64,000 bases of DNA. It comes from Enoplolaimus lenunculus. Lineage: Eukaryota > Nematoda > Enoplea > Enoplida > Thoracostomopsidae. Below the pieces are notes generated by a model. The model searched no databases and had not been told where the DNA came from. It saw only the letters and a program-made list of their open reading frames with translations. This document shows, in pieces, positions 10,756 through 22,575 of this stretch (positions are counted from its first letter, which is position 1; every line of letters starts with the position of its first letter). The stretch covers positions 62,001-126,000 of the forward strand of contig JASANG010000764.1 of NCBI GenBank assembly GCA_030248215.1, written 5' to 3'. A program made the position numbers and the translations under genes.

Positions 10756-11274
10756 AAAACAAGCGCACTGTAGCAAACGCCAAATCTCCAACTGTGCTCA
10801 GTAGAACAATTCAAATATGAGAAATAATTTCGAAACCTGCCATTCACCGTTCGAATTCAACGTCCCAGCAAAACCGATCCGATGCTGTATAATCGATGCT
10901 CTTTCACGTTTACCTTCCTTAAAATTAAGTTAAATATACCCGAGTACCCCCTACCTTATACTTGTACTGACGTACGAATGAGGTTCCAATTGATTGGAAC
11001 GCCGGTACCGTAAACCCAACTAAAATGTCGGGTTATGAAATATCTGGCAACTGATTTTTGACCGAATCACCGTCCTTTACTTGACATCAATCAATGCTGG
11101 ATTGGCAGCGCAACCTGTTTGCTTTTCGAACTGGATAGACCTTGTAAATAACGAACCAGGCACGTATTCTATGTTTATATATCTGTCTAACCTAATAACT
11201 TTAGCTGTGCCTGTTATAAGCGATATAGGCTTGGTTTAGTGGTTTCTATGACAACTTATGCATTATTTCATGTT

Positions 11275-11278
<4 letters not shown>

Positions 11279-11334
<56 letters not shown>

Positions 11335-11372
11335 TATATATATGTATATATGTATGTATATATACAGTGTAT
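11279..11372. repeat. (TA)n microsatellite
   Basis: About 45 bp of pure TA followed by TA-rich sequence with TATG interruptions. Confidence 0.95.
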
Positions 11373-11812
11373 ACAATATGTGTAAAGCAGGACACAGTTT
11401 GAGTTTCAGTGGTGTTTCAACTGACGCTGTCGTTTTGCCAGGAAAACGCTTAAGAAGCTAACCGTTAACCAGTTCGAGTTTGGCCCATTTGTTACGCATT
11501 TATGGCTGAGTTGCAGCGACATGACTTAAGTTTGATTCTTTTAAATTATATGGTATATGATTATAATTTTCGTCATATACCTACATTGGTTATTTATTTT
11601 ACCCGAGACATTTATGAACTTGTTGATAAACGGTTTAAAAGGCGAAATTAATCACTGTGACTCACAGGCAGCGTTGAGATTGTGTTTCTGAGTTCAAGTT
11701 TTTGCAGCTTAGAAGCTAATTGTTTCGAGCTTTGGAAAGAGTTTTTCAATGAAAAAATGCAGTGGCGGATCCAAAAATGTCAGATTTGAGAGGATGTGCG
11801 ATATCTGAGTGG

Positions 11813-12240
11813 GATATTACGCGCGGATACCCGCGTTTGACATTACGCGCGGATACCCGCGTTTACCCGCGGGTAAACGCGGGTCAGGTAAACAATTTCA
11901 TGCGCGGGTCCACCCGCGGGTAAAGATTTTTATCACGCGGGTGAAAAATTCACAGTTTTTACTTGCGGAAAACTTTTAAGTTTTAAAGTAGAAACCGTAC
12001 GCCATTGTCTGTTTTAATTTCTGGTCAAGTGCGGCCCGCGCTTTATTTAGCTGGGTTTGAAATTTTGTTGTTTCTACTAAAAGTTTCATTTGTGAAATTC
12101 ATTGAAGCTATATCGCAAAACTTCTTTAAAGCCCAAATCAAACGCGATCTTTAAAATATGGTTTGACCTCAGGCGCAGGTGAAAGGTGGGTCGCGGGTAG
12201 ACATTTCATTGCGCGGGTACATCCGTGGGTAAAAAATTGT
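11813..12240. mobile_element. GC-rich element built on CCCGCGGGTA units
   Basis: Repeated palindromic words (ACCCGCGGGTAAA, GCGCGGATACCCGCG) at both ends of a ~420-bp segment with an AT-rich centre. A second copy at 35628-35965 has the same layout, so this is a dispersed element. It starts close to a GCAGTGGCGGATCC motif at 11759. Confidence 0.6.
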
Positions 12241-12923
12241 TGTTTCTTACCCCACTCCCACTCTGTGCGATATATTAAAGGTGGAAAAAAACTCGCGATC
12301 GAAGCGAACAAGAAGCCAAACGCAGTTTTAGTATTAAAATCATTATACTAATCTTTGGATTTGACACCAGTAATGGGGCTAGGCACAGCGGTACCTCACG
12401 AATCTGTCAGTGAAAACGTGGTTCGCGAGTCTTCCCACCGGCTGAGCAGTAAGCGCATGTATTCCAAATACGGCAATATAATTTTTTAATTAATAGCAAA
12501 AATGCATGATACAAATGTGTTACTTATTACGGTTCCGCATGATACAAAATGTACCACCGGACGTTGTGTTTTTGATCGACCCTCTTTATTTAGTGGGGAA
12601 ATCGCTGTCACATGCACTAACGTTAAATTACAAGCGGAACATTTTTGTTGCCGGATACATAAAGTGCCACGGTTCACGCAGGTTGTACCCTCTTCTAAAC
12701 AGGGACCCGGCCAATAACGCAACGCCCGGAGGTACATTGTGTACCATGCGCAACTTCAAGAGTTGCACACTCTTGTTTCATGCACTCTTGTTGGTGTCTA
12801 GGCATGAAACGGTGTAAAAACCTTAAATTTTTGGATCCACTGGCTCGGTTTTATCGATATCTCTACAATTTCGGCATTAAGCTGGCCTCACACCTGTTTA
12901 CGGTAATTCAACGTGTTCGATTT

Positions 12924-13589
12924 GGCCCATGTAAAGACCGGAGCGAAATGTTTTTGTGTGGAACTAGAAAAGAGTAAGCTTAACCTTTAGGCAAATTTTT
13001 TTGCTTGGTTTAGGCTTAGGCTTAGGAATATGCTCATTCTTACGCTTAAGCTTAGGCTCAGGCTTAGGCTTAGGAATATGCTCATTCTTGCGCTTAGGCT
13101 TAAGTAGGCTTAGGAATATGCTCATTCTTACTCCTAGGCTTAGGTTTAGGCTTTAGGCTTAGGAATATACTCATTGGTACGCTTAGGCTTAGGAATATAC
13201 TCATTCTTACGCTTAGGCTTAAGTAGGCTTAGGAATATGCTCATTCTTATGCCTAGGCTTAAGCTTAAGCTTAGGAATATACTCATTCTTACGCTTAGGC
13301 TTAGGCTTAGGAATATACTTATTCTTACGCTTAGGCTTAGGTTTAGGCTTAGGCTTAGGAATATGCTCATTCTTACGCTTAGGCTTAGGTTTTGGCTTAG
13401 ACTTAGGAATATACTCATTCTTACGCTTAGGCTTAGGTTTTGGCTTAGACTTAGGAATATGCTCATTCTTGCGCTTAGGCTTGGGTTTTGGCTTAGAATT
13501 AGGAATATGCTTATTCTTACGCTTAGGCTTAGCCTTAGGCTTAAAAATATGCTTGTAATACTGTTCAGTCCCTGTTCTTTACATTGGCC
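12924..13589 (+). mobile_element. Longest TTAGGC element (666 bp)
   Basis: Left end GGCCCATGTAAAGACCGG; right end CTGTTCTTTACATTGGCC. The interior 13005-13550 is an array of about 14 blocks, each made of TTAGGC repeats followed by AATATGCTCATTCTTACGC. It shows the family structure at full expansion. Confidence 0.93.
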
Positions 13590-14424
13590 ATTATTTTTAA
13601 TAAGGTATTGGTAAGCGGAATTTATGTTAGAGCGCGCCGTACAAACACCAGTTTATAATTTTTAACAAATTTTCATGAAACCATATTATTAGCTAAATTT
13701 CTTAATACTGAATTTTGCTTGAAACTGAACTCTGAAATTGATGACAACTCCGTATGGGAAATTGTTTTTCAGACCATAAACCAGAAAACAGGTTAGTTCG
13801 CTGACGCGAGAATTGGGAAAATAGTGGAAGCTAATTTTTAAGTACCAAATTTTAAGTACTAAAAAGATTTCATTTACAATTAAACGAACATTTTGCTGTA
13901 ATAACGTTTACTTGCATTCACAGAAAATAACAAGTACATTCGCGGCTGTACATAAGAAACAATATACAATGCGCAGTGTTAAACAATTATTACGCGTATG
14001 AACAGTACAAAATCTCTACAAAACGTGAGAACAAACTGGGAATCAGTTGAAATCTTTCACCAAAATAAGTATTTTCGATTTCCGGTGTTCCAGGCGGTCA
14101 AAATATTTTAGTCAAGTGGTGTCAAAGTATATCTTTATCCCCGCAAATTTTATTAGCAAAAAAATACAATACCTGTAGTTAATTACAGAATTTGTAATAT
14201 TTTTAAACCTTACGAAAATTAAAGCCTTAGGCTCAAACTTAAGTTTAGGAAAAAATTACACTTTGACAAACTCTTTCCAAACCTGATCTTAAACCTGTAC
14301 GATGAAAGAAGGTGCGCAAGACTCAGCATCTTGCATAATTTCATTGTATAAAACTAAGTCTAAACCTAAGCCTAAATTTATATGTATCTTTTACATATAT
14401 TAAGCATAATTAGTTATTTTACAG
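13590..14424. other. Region upstream of the first visible ARL13 exon
   Basis: AT-rich. No convincing initiator exon for ARL13, such as a start with a palmitoylatable Cys pair, was found. 13940-14050 shares fragments with SINE2 flanks (TGCGCAGTGTTAAACAATT). Confidence 0.4.
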
Positions 14425-17400
14425 CACAATTACTCTGACAGTTCTTGGTATCAACAATGCCGGAAAAACAACGTTAATGAAAGCGCTTACGGGAGGTAAG
14501 ACAAAACGACAGATCCAAAAATTTCAGACGAGAGTTGGTCCCTCACCCACCTGGCGGCATTCTAAGTTTCGGACAGTTTTTTTCCTGGCTCCTCTGGAAA
14601 CCCTTTTGTCCACCAAAAAAACCTACTAAGATAGTAATCATCGTCAATCAATAATTTCTCAAATTCCCAACTGAAACATTAATTTTCCTCAGATTTTTCG
14701 ATAATGACAAAAGCGTTAACCCTACTTTATCGCAACAAAAATTTCAAGCCACACATACAGGAATAATGTGTATTATTACACGTAAATTAGATGGATTGTG
14801 CTTTTTGTATGGGAAAATTGCTTTTAAAAAAGCGTTAACCCTACCCTTACACTCGTCACAGATCAGTCTGTGACAAATGTAACGGTAGGGCTAACAGAGA
14901 AAAAGCATTATGATACACTCAAAATAATATTTCTGATATTTAAGAAAAAATTTCTTACATTTAAGAAATATGATTAGGAAGTTGCACTTGAAAATTAATT
15001 CTGTTATAACAGCAAATCTTTCAGAAAAGTTTTGAAATAAAGTCAGAAAACAAACGTTTTGCAGTTAGTTTTTGAAAAATTGTCTTAAATTTCAGAAAAA
15101 CATGTCAGATATGCTACAGAAAAAACTTTTCTGAATAAATTCAGATATACTTTTTGTATGTAGGGTTAGCGGAAAAAAGTGTTAGGATGTGGTTAACGTG
15201 TGACAAATAAAATATTGTCACGCGTTAACTCTACCTTCACATTTTGTGGCAAGAAAAAATTTTATATTGTCAACTTCACATAGTTGATCTATGACCCGTA
15301 ACCAATGGCTCAAGCAGACCTGTGGCCAGCTTATCTTGCTAGGGGAGCTAAACATTTTTCAGGAGGGGCATACAAGGGTTTTCGATGACTTACGGGCAAG
15401 GTTGAAAATTTTCTACGGGAAGGCAAAATTTTTCCAAGGAAGATCTGAAATTCCCCTGACCCTCCTCTGGCTATGGGCCCGATCCAAGTTAGGATTAATT
15501 TTAGTTTATGAAACAAAAGCATTCAGCGGAAGTATACGATAGTTTAAATCAGTTAAGCCGAAGAAAATAGTGAAATATATCGCTGACCAGTTGTTAATTG
15601 AAGGATGAATAAAGTTTTCATTCAAAGTCAAATTTGCAATATCGTCAGGCGTTGAATTGCGTTTCTGGCCCATGTTACTTTTAGGGCCGTCTCGGTTTGT
15701 GGAGGGTCTGCAAAGGAGTCGGCTTACATTCTAGACTACATGTTTTACTTAGGCTTTTAGGCTAAAGCTTAGGTTTAGACTTAGACTTAGGGATACGCTT
15801 TTTTTGCAACGCTTAGGCTTAGGCTTAGGAAGACGCTTAATCTACTGTTACGGCCCTAAAAGTAACATTGGCCGTGTTTCTAATGGGTTGGTACAGTATA
15901 CACTGAATAATGGCTCATATACGTCATTGTGACCCATGAAAACTACAAAACGTTTTGACCAATGACCCACGGGTTTATTTGTACTTTTTTTAGAAAAATT
16001 ATAATTTTAATATTTTTTAATGCGTTGAAAAATTTCTATTTCAGATCCAATCGATGACGTCACTCCAACGGTTGGATTTTCAAAGTTTCAACTCAAACAG
16101 CAATCGCATCAAGTTGAAATTTACGATCTTGGTGGCGGGCCAAGGATTCGTGATATTTGGAAAAATTATTTACCTGAAGTAGTGAAAATGTCTAGTTTAC
16201 GCTAACCTTTAACATGTTTCATATTGGGTTCATTCCCAAATTTTGCTAATTTGAATTCAGCATATTGCGAAAAAAAACGCGTAGCGAATACCATCACCGC
16301 TCTGCTGTATGTTACCAAGCGTCGATAATGACTGTTATTACAAGAGTGTTCAACTCTGTACATTCTGTGTAAAAAACAATGTATTCAGCGCACGTCGCGT
16401 TTTTGGCCTACATCCCCCGTATGGGGGACAAGTTTACCGATTCTCTCAATTTCACATGTTAAAATGTTTCAATAATTTTTAGTCGATTTTAGTGCCACTG
16501 ATAAATGGCACGCAACTCAAAGTAATGTGCAAAAGCTTACACTGCAAAAAATGATTAGTAAAATTGACTCTTTCTGAAATAGGCTTTTCCAGACTACTCA
16601 AACAGAGTCAAAATTCGATTCCGCAAGAGTCAAATTCGACTCAATTAATCGCTCCGTGGGTCGAATTTGACTCCGGCGGAGTCGAATTTGACTCAGTTTA
16701 TGGAGTACGGAAAAACCTATTTCGAAGAGAGTCGTTTTGACTCACCATTTTTTACCGTGTAGTGAATAACACTGCTTTTTGTGGCTAAAAATAGTTTCTG
16801 TCTTTGTGGATTTATCCCTATTTTTTCTTAGGTTTACGGTCTCATATACGTAATTGATGCTAGCGATCACATCAGATTACACGAGAATGCGGTATTGTTT
16901 AAAAGTTTAATTGAAAACGAAAAAGTCAAAGGAAAGCCAATTTTGATGTAAGTTTCGTTCAATTTTCAACTCAACTGCTCTGCCAAAAAATGGTGAGTTA
17001 AATTGACTCTTTTCGAAATAGGCTTTTCCGGACAACATAAACTGAATTAAAGTTCGACTCCGTCACAGTCAGATTCGATTCACTGCGCGAAAAGCCTATT
17101 TCGGAAAGAGTCAGTTTGCCTCACCATTTTTTGCAGTGTGCGTTGTTAATATACATTTCATGACGAATAAAATTTTACTTCCTTGTGGATGAACGGTGAC
17201 GTGACAGGCTTGAGAATACCATAGTTGTTCTCAACGTTGCTTTTGTCGGCTTTCTTTGTATACTATTTGAACGCAGAAAGCTATAATTTAGTTTCAAAAT
17301 TCAACACATTGTCACAGCACAAAATGGTGACTCAAATTGGCTCTCCCCGAAATGGGTTCTACGGAACTACACAAACTGAGTCAAATTCGACTCCGCCACA

Positions 17401-20400
17401 GTCAAACGTGCGACTTAGTGAGTCGAATTTGACGCGGATGGAATCACATTTGACTCAGTTTGTGTAGTCCCGTAAACGTTTATTTCGGAGAGACTGAAAT
17501 TGACTCACCATTTTTTGCAGTTGTTACGTGTTCAAAAAACAGTTTTTCTAGTGAAAATAAACTATAAAATTACTAAATTAATGATTTCGAAAACATTTAA
17601 AAGGTTATCATTCGAGATGTAAAGGTAATCCCTCTGTCTCACTGTCAACTAAACATCTTTATCTTTGCTCGCATACAATTGACTATGAGCAACTCAGCGC
17701 AATGTGTGTAAAAGTAAAATAAAATACAGAATGCACTCTGTATACCATTGCTACGCGTGCCAATAAGGGGCGTAACAGTAGATTAAGCGTATTCCTAAGC
17801 CTAAGCTTAAGCCTAAGCAAAAAATGTAATCTAGAATCTAAACCTACTCTTTTATAGACGAACCACAAACCAGGACGCCCCTTAAATGTCATGGGCCGCT
17901 ACGCGTATGCGCAGTACTATATCTCCACAAGACGTCGTTGCCCTCTCAGGCTCGAGCGTCCAGCTCCTATAGTTGAGTGGTAATGGCAAACGTCTCCCAC
18001 AGCAGTCTACGGTGTTAGCGTCCTATCTTGACAATTTCGTATGAAATAGAAAATATTCATGTGAGAAAATGTTCATGTTCAATCGAATACTAAAATATTT
18101 TGCCAATATTTAATTTCAACGAAAGTCATGTCTGCAACGCAGTAAATTATTTAATGTTTTTTTTATTTTTAAGGCTTTTAAATAAACACGACATTGAAGG
18201 TGCAATTGATGAAGTCGACGCGACTGAATTGCTCAACTTGCAAGTGCTGGTCAATGCAAACAAATGTCCATGCAGAGTCGTAAGTTAAATTTTGATTTCG
18301 AAAATTTAGTTTGTGCGGTTTGTATCCGTCTCCGGTTCCGCTATCCTTTATAAACCTACCGGATGCCAGATATTTACTATCAGTTTTCTGTTCCGGTAAA
18401 AAGTTAAATATCCATATCCGGTTCCGGTATCCGGTAACTTAACGTCCGGTCGTACCCTGATATATAATATATAACATATATTGTATATTATATATAGTAT
18501 ATATAGTGTGTGTTTTGGGTTATTTGTTAACATATCCGGCGTTTGCTTAAAAATTGTTCGGTTTCAAGACGTCTGCTACCGTTCTCAACAGTTAATGATG
18601 ATCTTAAACAAGAGCGTGCCACTGTCGGCATTCTCGTGGCACAAAATGTACTACCCCCGGCGCGTTAGGTTATTGCTATACACCATTAATATTTAGGGGG
18701 GTCGATGTCACATGATGTATACACCTTGAATTTTAGGTATAACAGCGGAGCACTTTTTTGTCATTTATTTATTATATTTTTCCTTCGTCTGCACAACTTT
18801 CAAATTCCCCCCATCCATATAATGTGGGGGTCAGCCAAAACCGCAACATCAGGAGTGTGGCCCACTCACCCCTCTCACATCAGTGCAAAGCAACTAGCGC
18901 AAAAAACCCAACAACAACACAAACCCCCCCCCCCCCACAAAATTAATTATACCAATTCCGCAGTGTAGAATACTGTAAAAAATATTTATGTTTCAGGAAA
19001 CTTGCTCAGCAATTTCTGGTATCGGCAAGAAAATCGATCCAAACGTGAAAGCTGGATTCGAATGGCTGATAATGTGGATTGAAACGCATTGGCGAACGCT
19101 TGACGACCGAGTTCGCGAAGATGTTGTTGCGCATATGGTAAGTCAGACTCCGTCGATGCGGCAGGTCGGCTGTAATGTTTCCAGTAACCGATTTGATTCT
19201 TCAGTGCTTTTGGTAAAACACCAAACAATTCCCAATTCCAACTTAAACCTGATTTCTTCCTAATTTCGATTTCGGTTGATTTTTCAACTTTTTCAAACAC
19301 ATGATTTTGATTCTATACATTATTCGCTGTAGAATTTATGTTTTTAAATAGGTCAACTGTAGGAGTTGTCAACCGGGACCTTCTAAACATCCTATGTGCC
19401 AAGTATGCATAACAGTACACATAGTGGGAATAAACATTTTTATTCATTTCTCAAGTGAATATTAATTTTTGGTTAATAATATCTTATTTGAAGCTAACAT
19501 GCGAACTAAGTATTCGTTATTGGACATGTTTTCCGTCATCACGGAATCCCTGTTCCGGCACGAATTCCTGCAAAAATTCAATTCCTGTTCCTGTTCCCGT
19601 TCCTGCGCTCAAAGATTCAGGAACCGGAATTTTTATGGGTTTTTTTGGCAAATTATGCCTAATCATTTAAACGTTGGAAACTTTGTCTTTAAAAAATTGT
19701 TATTTCGACATGGGTGTTTTTCAATTAACTTCAATGTTGTGAATTTACTGTTTCAGTTGTATTTTATCAAACCTTGATAAGGAAATAGCTAAAAATTCGT
19801 TAAAACCCTTTTTTGTTGTTTTTTTTCTAAAACGTTCCACAGTAATTCGGTAATGGAAATAATTTTAAATTCCACGTTCCTGTTCCTGTTTCGGTTCCTG
19901 AAAACAAATTCAATTCATGTTCCTGTTCCAAGCAAAATTAACTTCCTGTTGCAACCCTGCTATATATGTTTTCTATTTTTTCCCTACAGATTCAAATTGC
20001 CAACGAAAAACGTGACCGCGCCGAACGGATTCGAAAACTGCAAGAAGAGCGAGAATTGGCTGAAATGAACGATGAACAACAACAATCGTTGCCAAACGGC
20101 GTCCCAATCAGCGGTGAAGACGGCGCCACCTCAAACGGGGCATACGATAATCCGGCTTTGGAAGTTACTCCGGAAGACGCTGTAGATGCCGTGGTTAGAT
20201 TTAGACGTATATCAAAGCCAATGTTGCTTTTAATTGCCCTTATATCATCCTTAGGTTAAGTCGTAAGTTGAAGCTGAAGCTTCAGATCAAAAGGTTGTCT
20301 TAAGCTCTACTGTATTGCAGTTTTGTAGAAAACCCGAATACCCCTGAAGGAGGGTGTTGGCAACTAACTCGTACGCTGTAGTGAACTGAATAACAGCGGG

Positions 20401-22537
20401 AACTTACGTTTATTTGCCCCTCTTCATAGAGTATCATCCTGTTATTCGGTTACGGACAGTTATTTATTTTAATCTAATCCATGGTATACTTCGATCTAAC
20501 ACCCTTGTTTTTATATTCTTTCTTTTTGACAGAACTGCTTTCTGTTATTCGGTTACGGACTGTTATTTATTTTTAATCTAATCCATGTTACTTGGACCTA
20601 ACCCCCATGTTTTTATATTCTTTCTTTTTGACAGAACTGCTTTCTGTTATTCGGTTACGGACTGTTATTTATTTTTAATCTAATCCATGTTACTTGGACC
20701 TAACCCCCATGTATTATATTCTTTCTTTTTGACAGAACTGACCTGCTCCGAAACACAGACTCTAATTATGAATATAAACTCCAATATAACTCAAAATGGG
20801 GACGCATACTCTTATTACCTTGCTCTTATTCAGGTCACTACAGTACCTTGCTTTCAGGCTGCTTTGTTACGTCAAAACTGTACAATTTATGGTACGTATT
20901 TTGGGCGCCGTTCCAGCTATTAACTTTAATGTTTGCAGTTTAGTCAAAAAGAAACTAAAAACTCGTAATCATTAATTTGCAATTTTATGGCTAAAATTTG
21001 TAATTTTATAGGCAACAGCGCAACGAACGACAGATTTAATTGCATCGTCAATTGAAAACAGTGCAATTAATTTGCATAATCGAATGAGCGTTTCGCCAAA
21101 CGATGCCGGATCTTCGTCGGATGTTTCGTCTCAAATGGTAACAGGTAAGCTGTAATTCAGATACCTTCTAACGCTTCGTAGTGATAACTTGAAGCTGCAA
21201 CTTGCACCTGCAATTTTTGTTCAAAAATCCTGTCATTACACTACAAAAAATGGTGAGTCAAATTGACTCTCTCCGAAATAGGCTTTATGAGATTACACAA
21301 ACTGAGTCAAATTCGATTCCGCCAGAGTCAAATTTGACTCACTTAAGTCGCACGCTTGACTTTGGCGGCGTCGTATTTGACTCAGATTGTGTAGTCCAGT
21401 AGAGCCCATTTCGGATGGAGTCAATTTGACTGACCATTTTTTGCAGTGTATAATTGCAACTGAAATTAGTTTACTGAGTGCTATCGATGCAAATCTGTTT
21501 AGGACTTGGGTCCATGTAAAGTAGGCGCAGGCTTAGGTATAGGCTTTTCACTGCAAAAATGGTGAGTCAAATTGACTTGATCCGAAAACGGCTTTTTGGG
21601 ACTACACAATTTGGGCCAAACATTCGACTCCACCAGAGTCACATTCGACTCAACGGAGTCGCATGTTTGATTCTGGCAGAGTCGAATTTGACTCACTTTG
21701 ATTAGTCTCGAAAAGCCTATTTCGGAGAGAGTCAATTTGACTTACAATTTATTGCAGCGTAGGCTTAGATTTAGTGTTTAGGAATATGCTTATGCCATTG
21801 TTACGACCCTGTTCTATACATTGGCGGGCACTTGTGAACGATAATATGGACCACTTATATTTTTGCAGTCTATTCTTTTGCTGTGTGAAACATAGCATTC
21901 TTTTGATGCTGTCAAAAGTATTTTCATACTTAGGGACGTGGATGTTGTAAGTGGACGCGCTGCTCGTTTTATCCTTCGAAATTGTCCGAAAACCTGACAA
22001 ATCCAGCATCATACGACTAAAAATTATAATCTACTCGTTTCAGGTCAAGTGCCAAAACTGCCTCCGATTGGTGATTTTGGACAAACATCAACACCAACGT
22101 CTAATCCAACATCCCTGGTTCCTGGGTTTAATACGGACCAAAATGCGCTGTTTGGCGGTGTCAATCAAACTGGATATTCGGACAACAGGTTAGAGGTTTT
22201 AGTCCATGTTAAGCATAGGCTCCTTGTCCACTGAAAACAGGGAGACGGCGAGACTTAGGCTTAGGCTTACAATTAATGCTAAATAGACAGAAGTCTTGTT
22301 TACATGGTTGGAATTCGTTATTAATTTACACTAAGAACAGTACGCAAAGTCAAGATGTGCGCTGGTGGTCGTGGCTAAAAATTTTTTCAGGAGGCGCATA
22401 CAAAGGATTTTGATGACTTGTAACCAAACTTAAAAATGTTCAGGGGGGTAAAATTCTTCTAGGTACGCTGAGTCTCCCTGCCACCCGCATGCTAGATAGC
22501 ACATTTTTTGGGCTCGATTAATATAAAGCCTATTAAG

Positions 22538-22575
<38 letters not shown>

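Larger units (their letters stand above)
10756..12922. other. Intergenic; no gene recognised
   Basis: Contains a TA microsatellite (11279-11372) and a GC-rich CCCGCGGGTA element (11813-12240). Open stretches at 12163-12351 and 12486-12817 have no recognisable product. Otherwise unique-looking, moderately AT-rich DNA. The missing first exon of ARL13 could be here but was not identified. Confidence 0.5.

Noticed and set aside
12924-13589. A true telomere or chromosome-fusion scar
   Set aside because: The hexamers are interrupted by fixed spacers, bounded by element ends and occur about 35 times in both orientations with target duplications.
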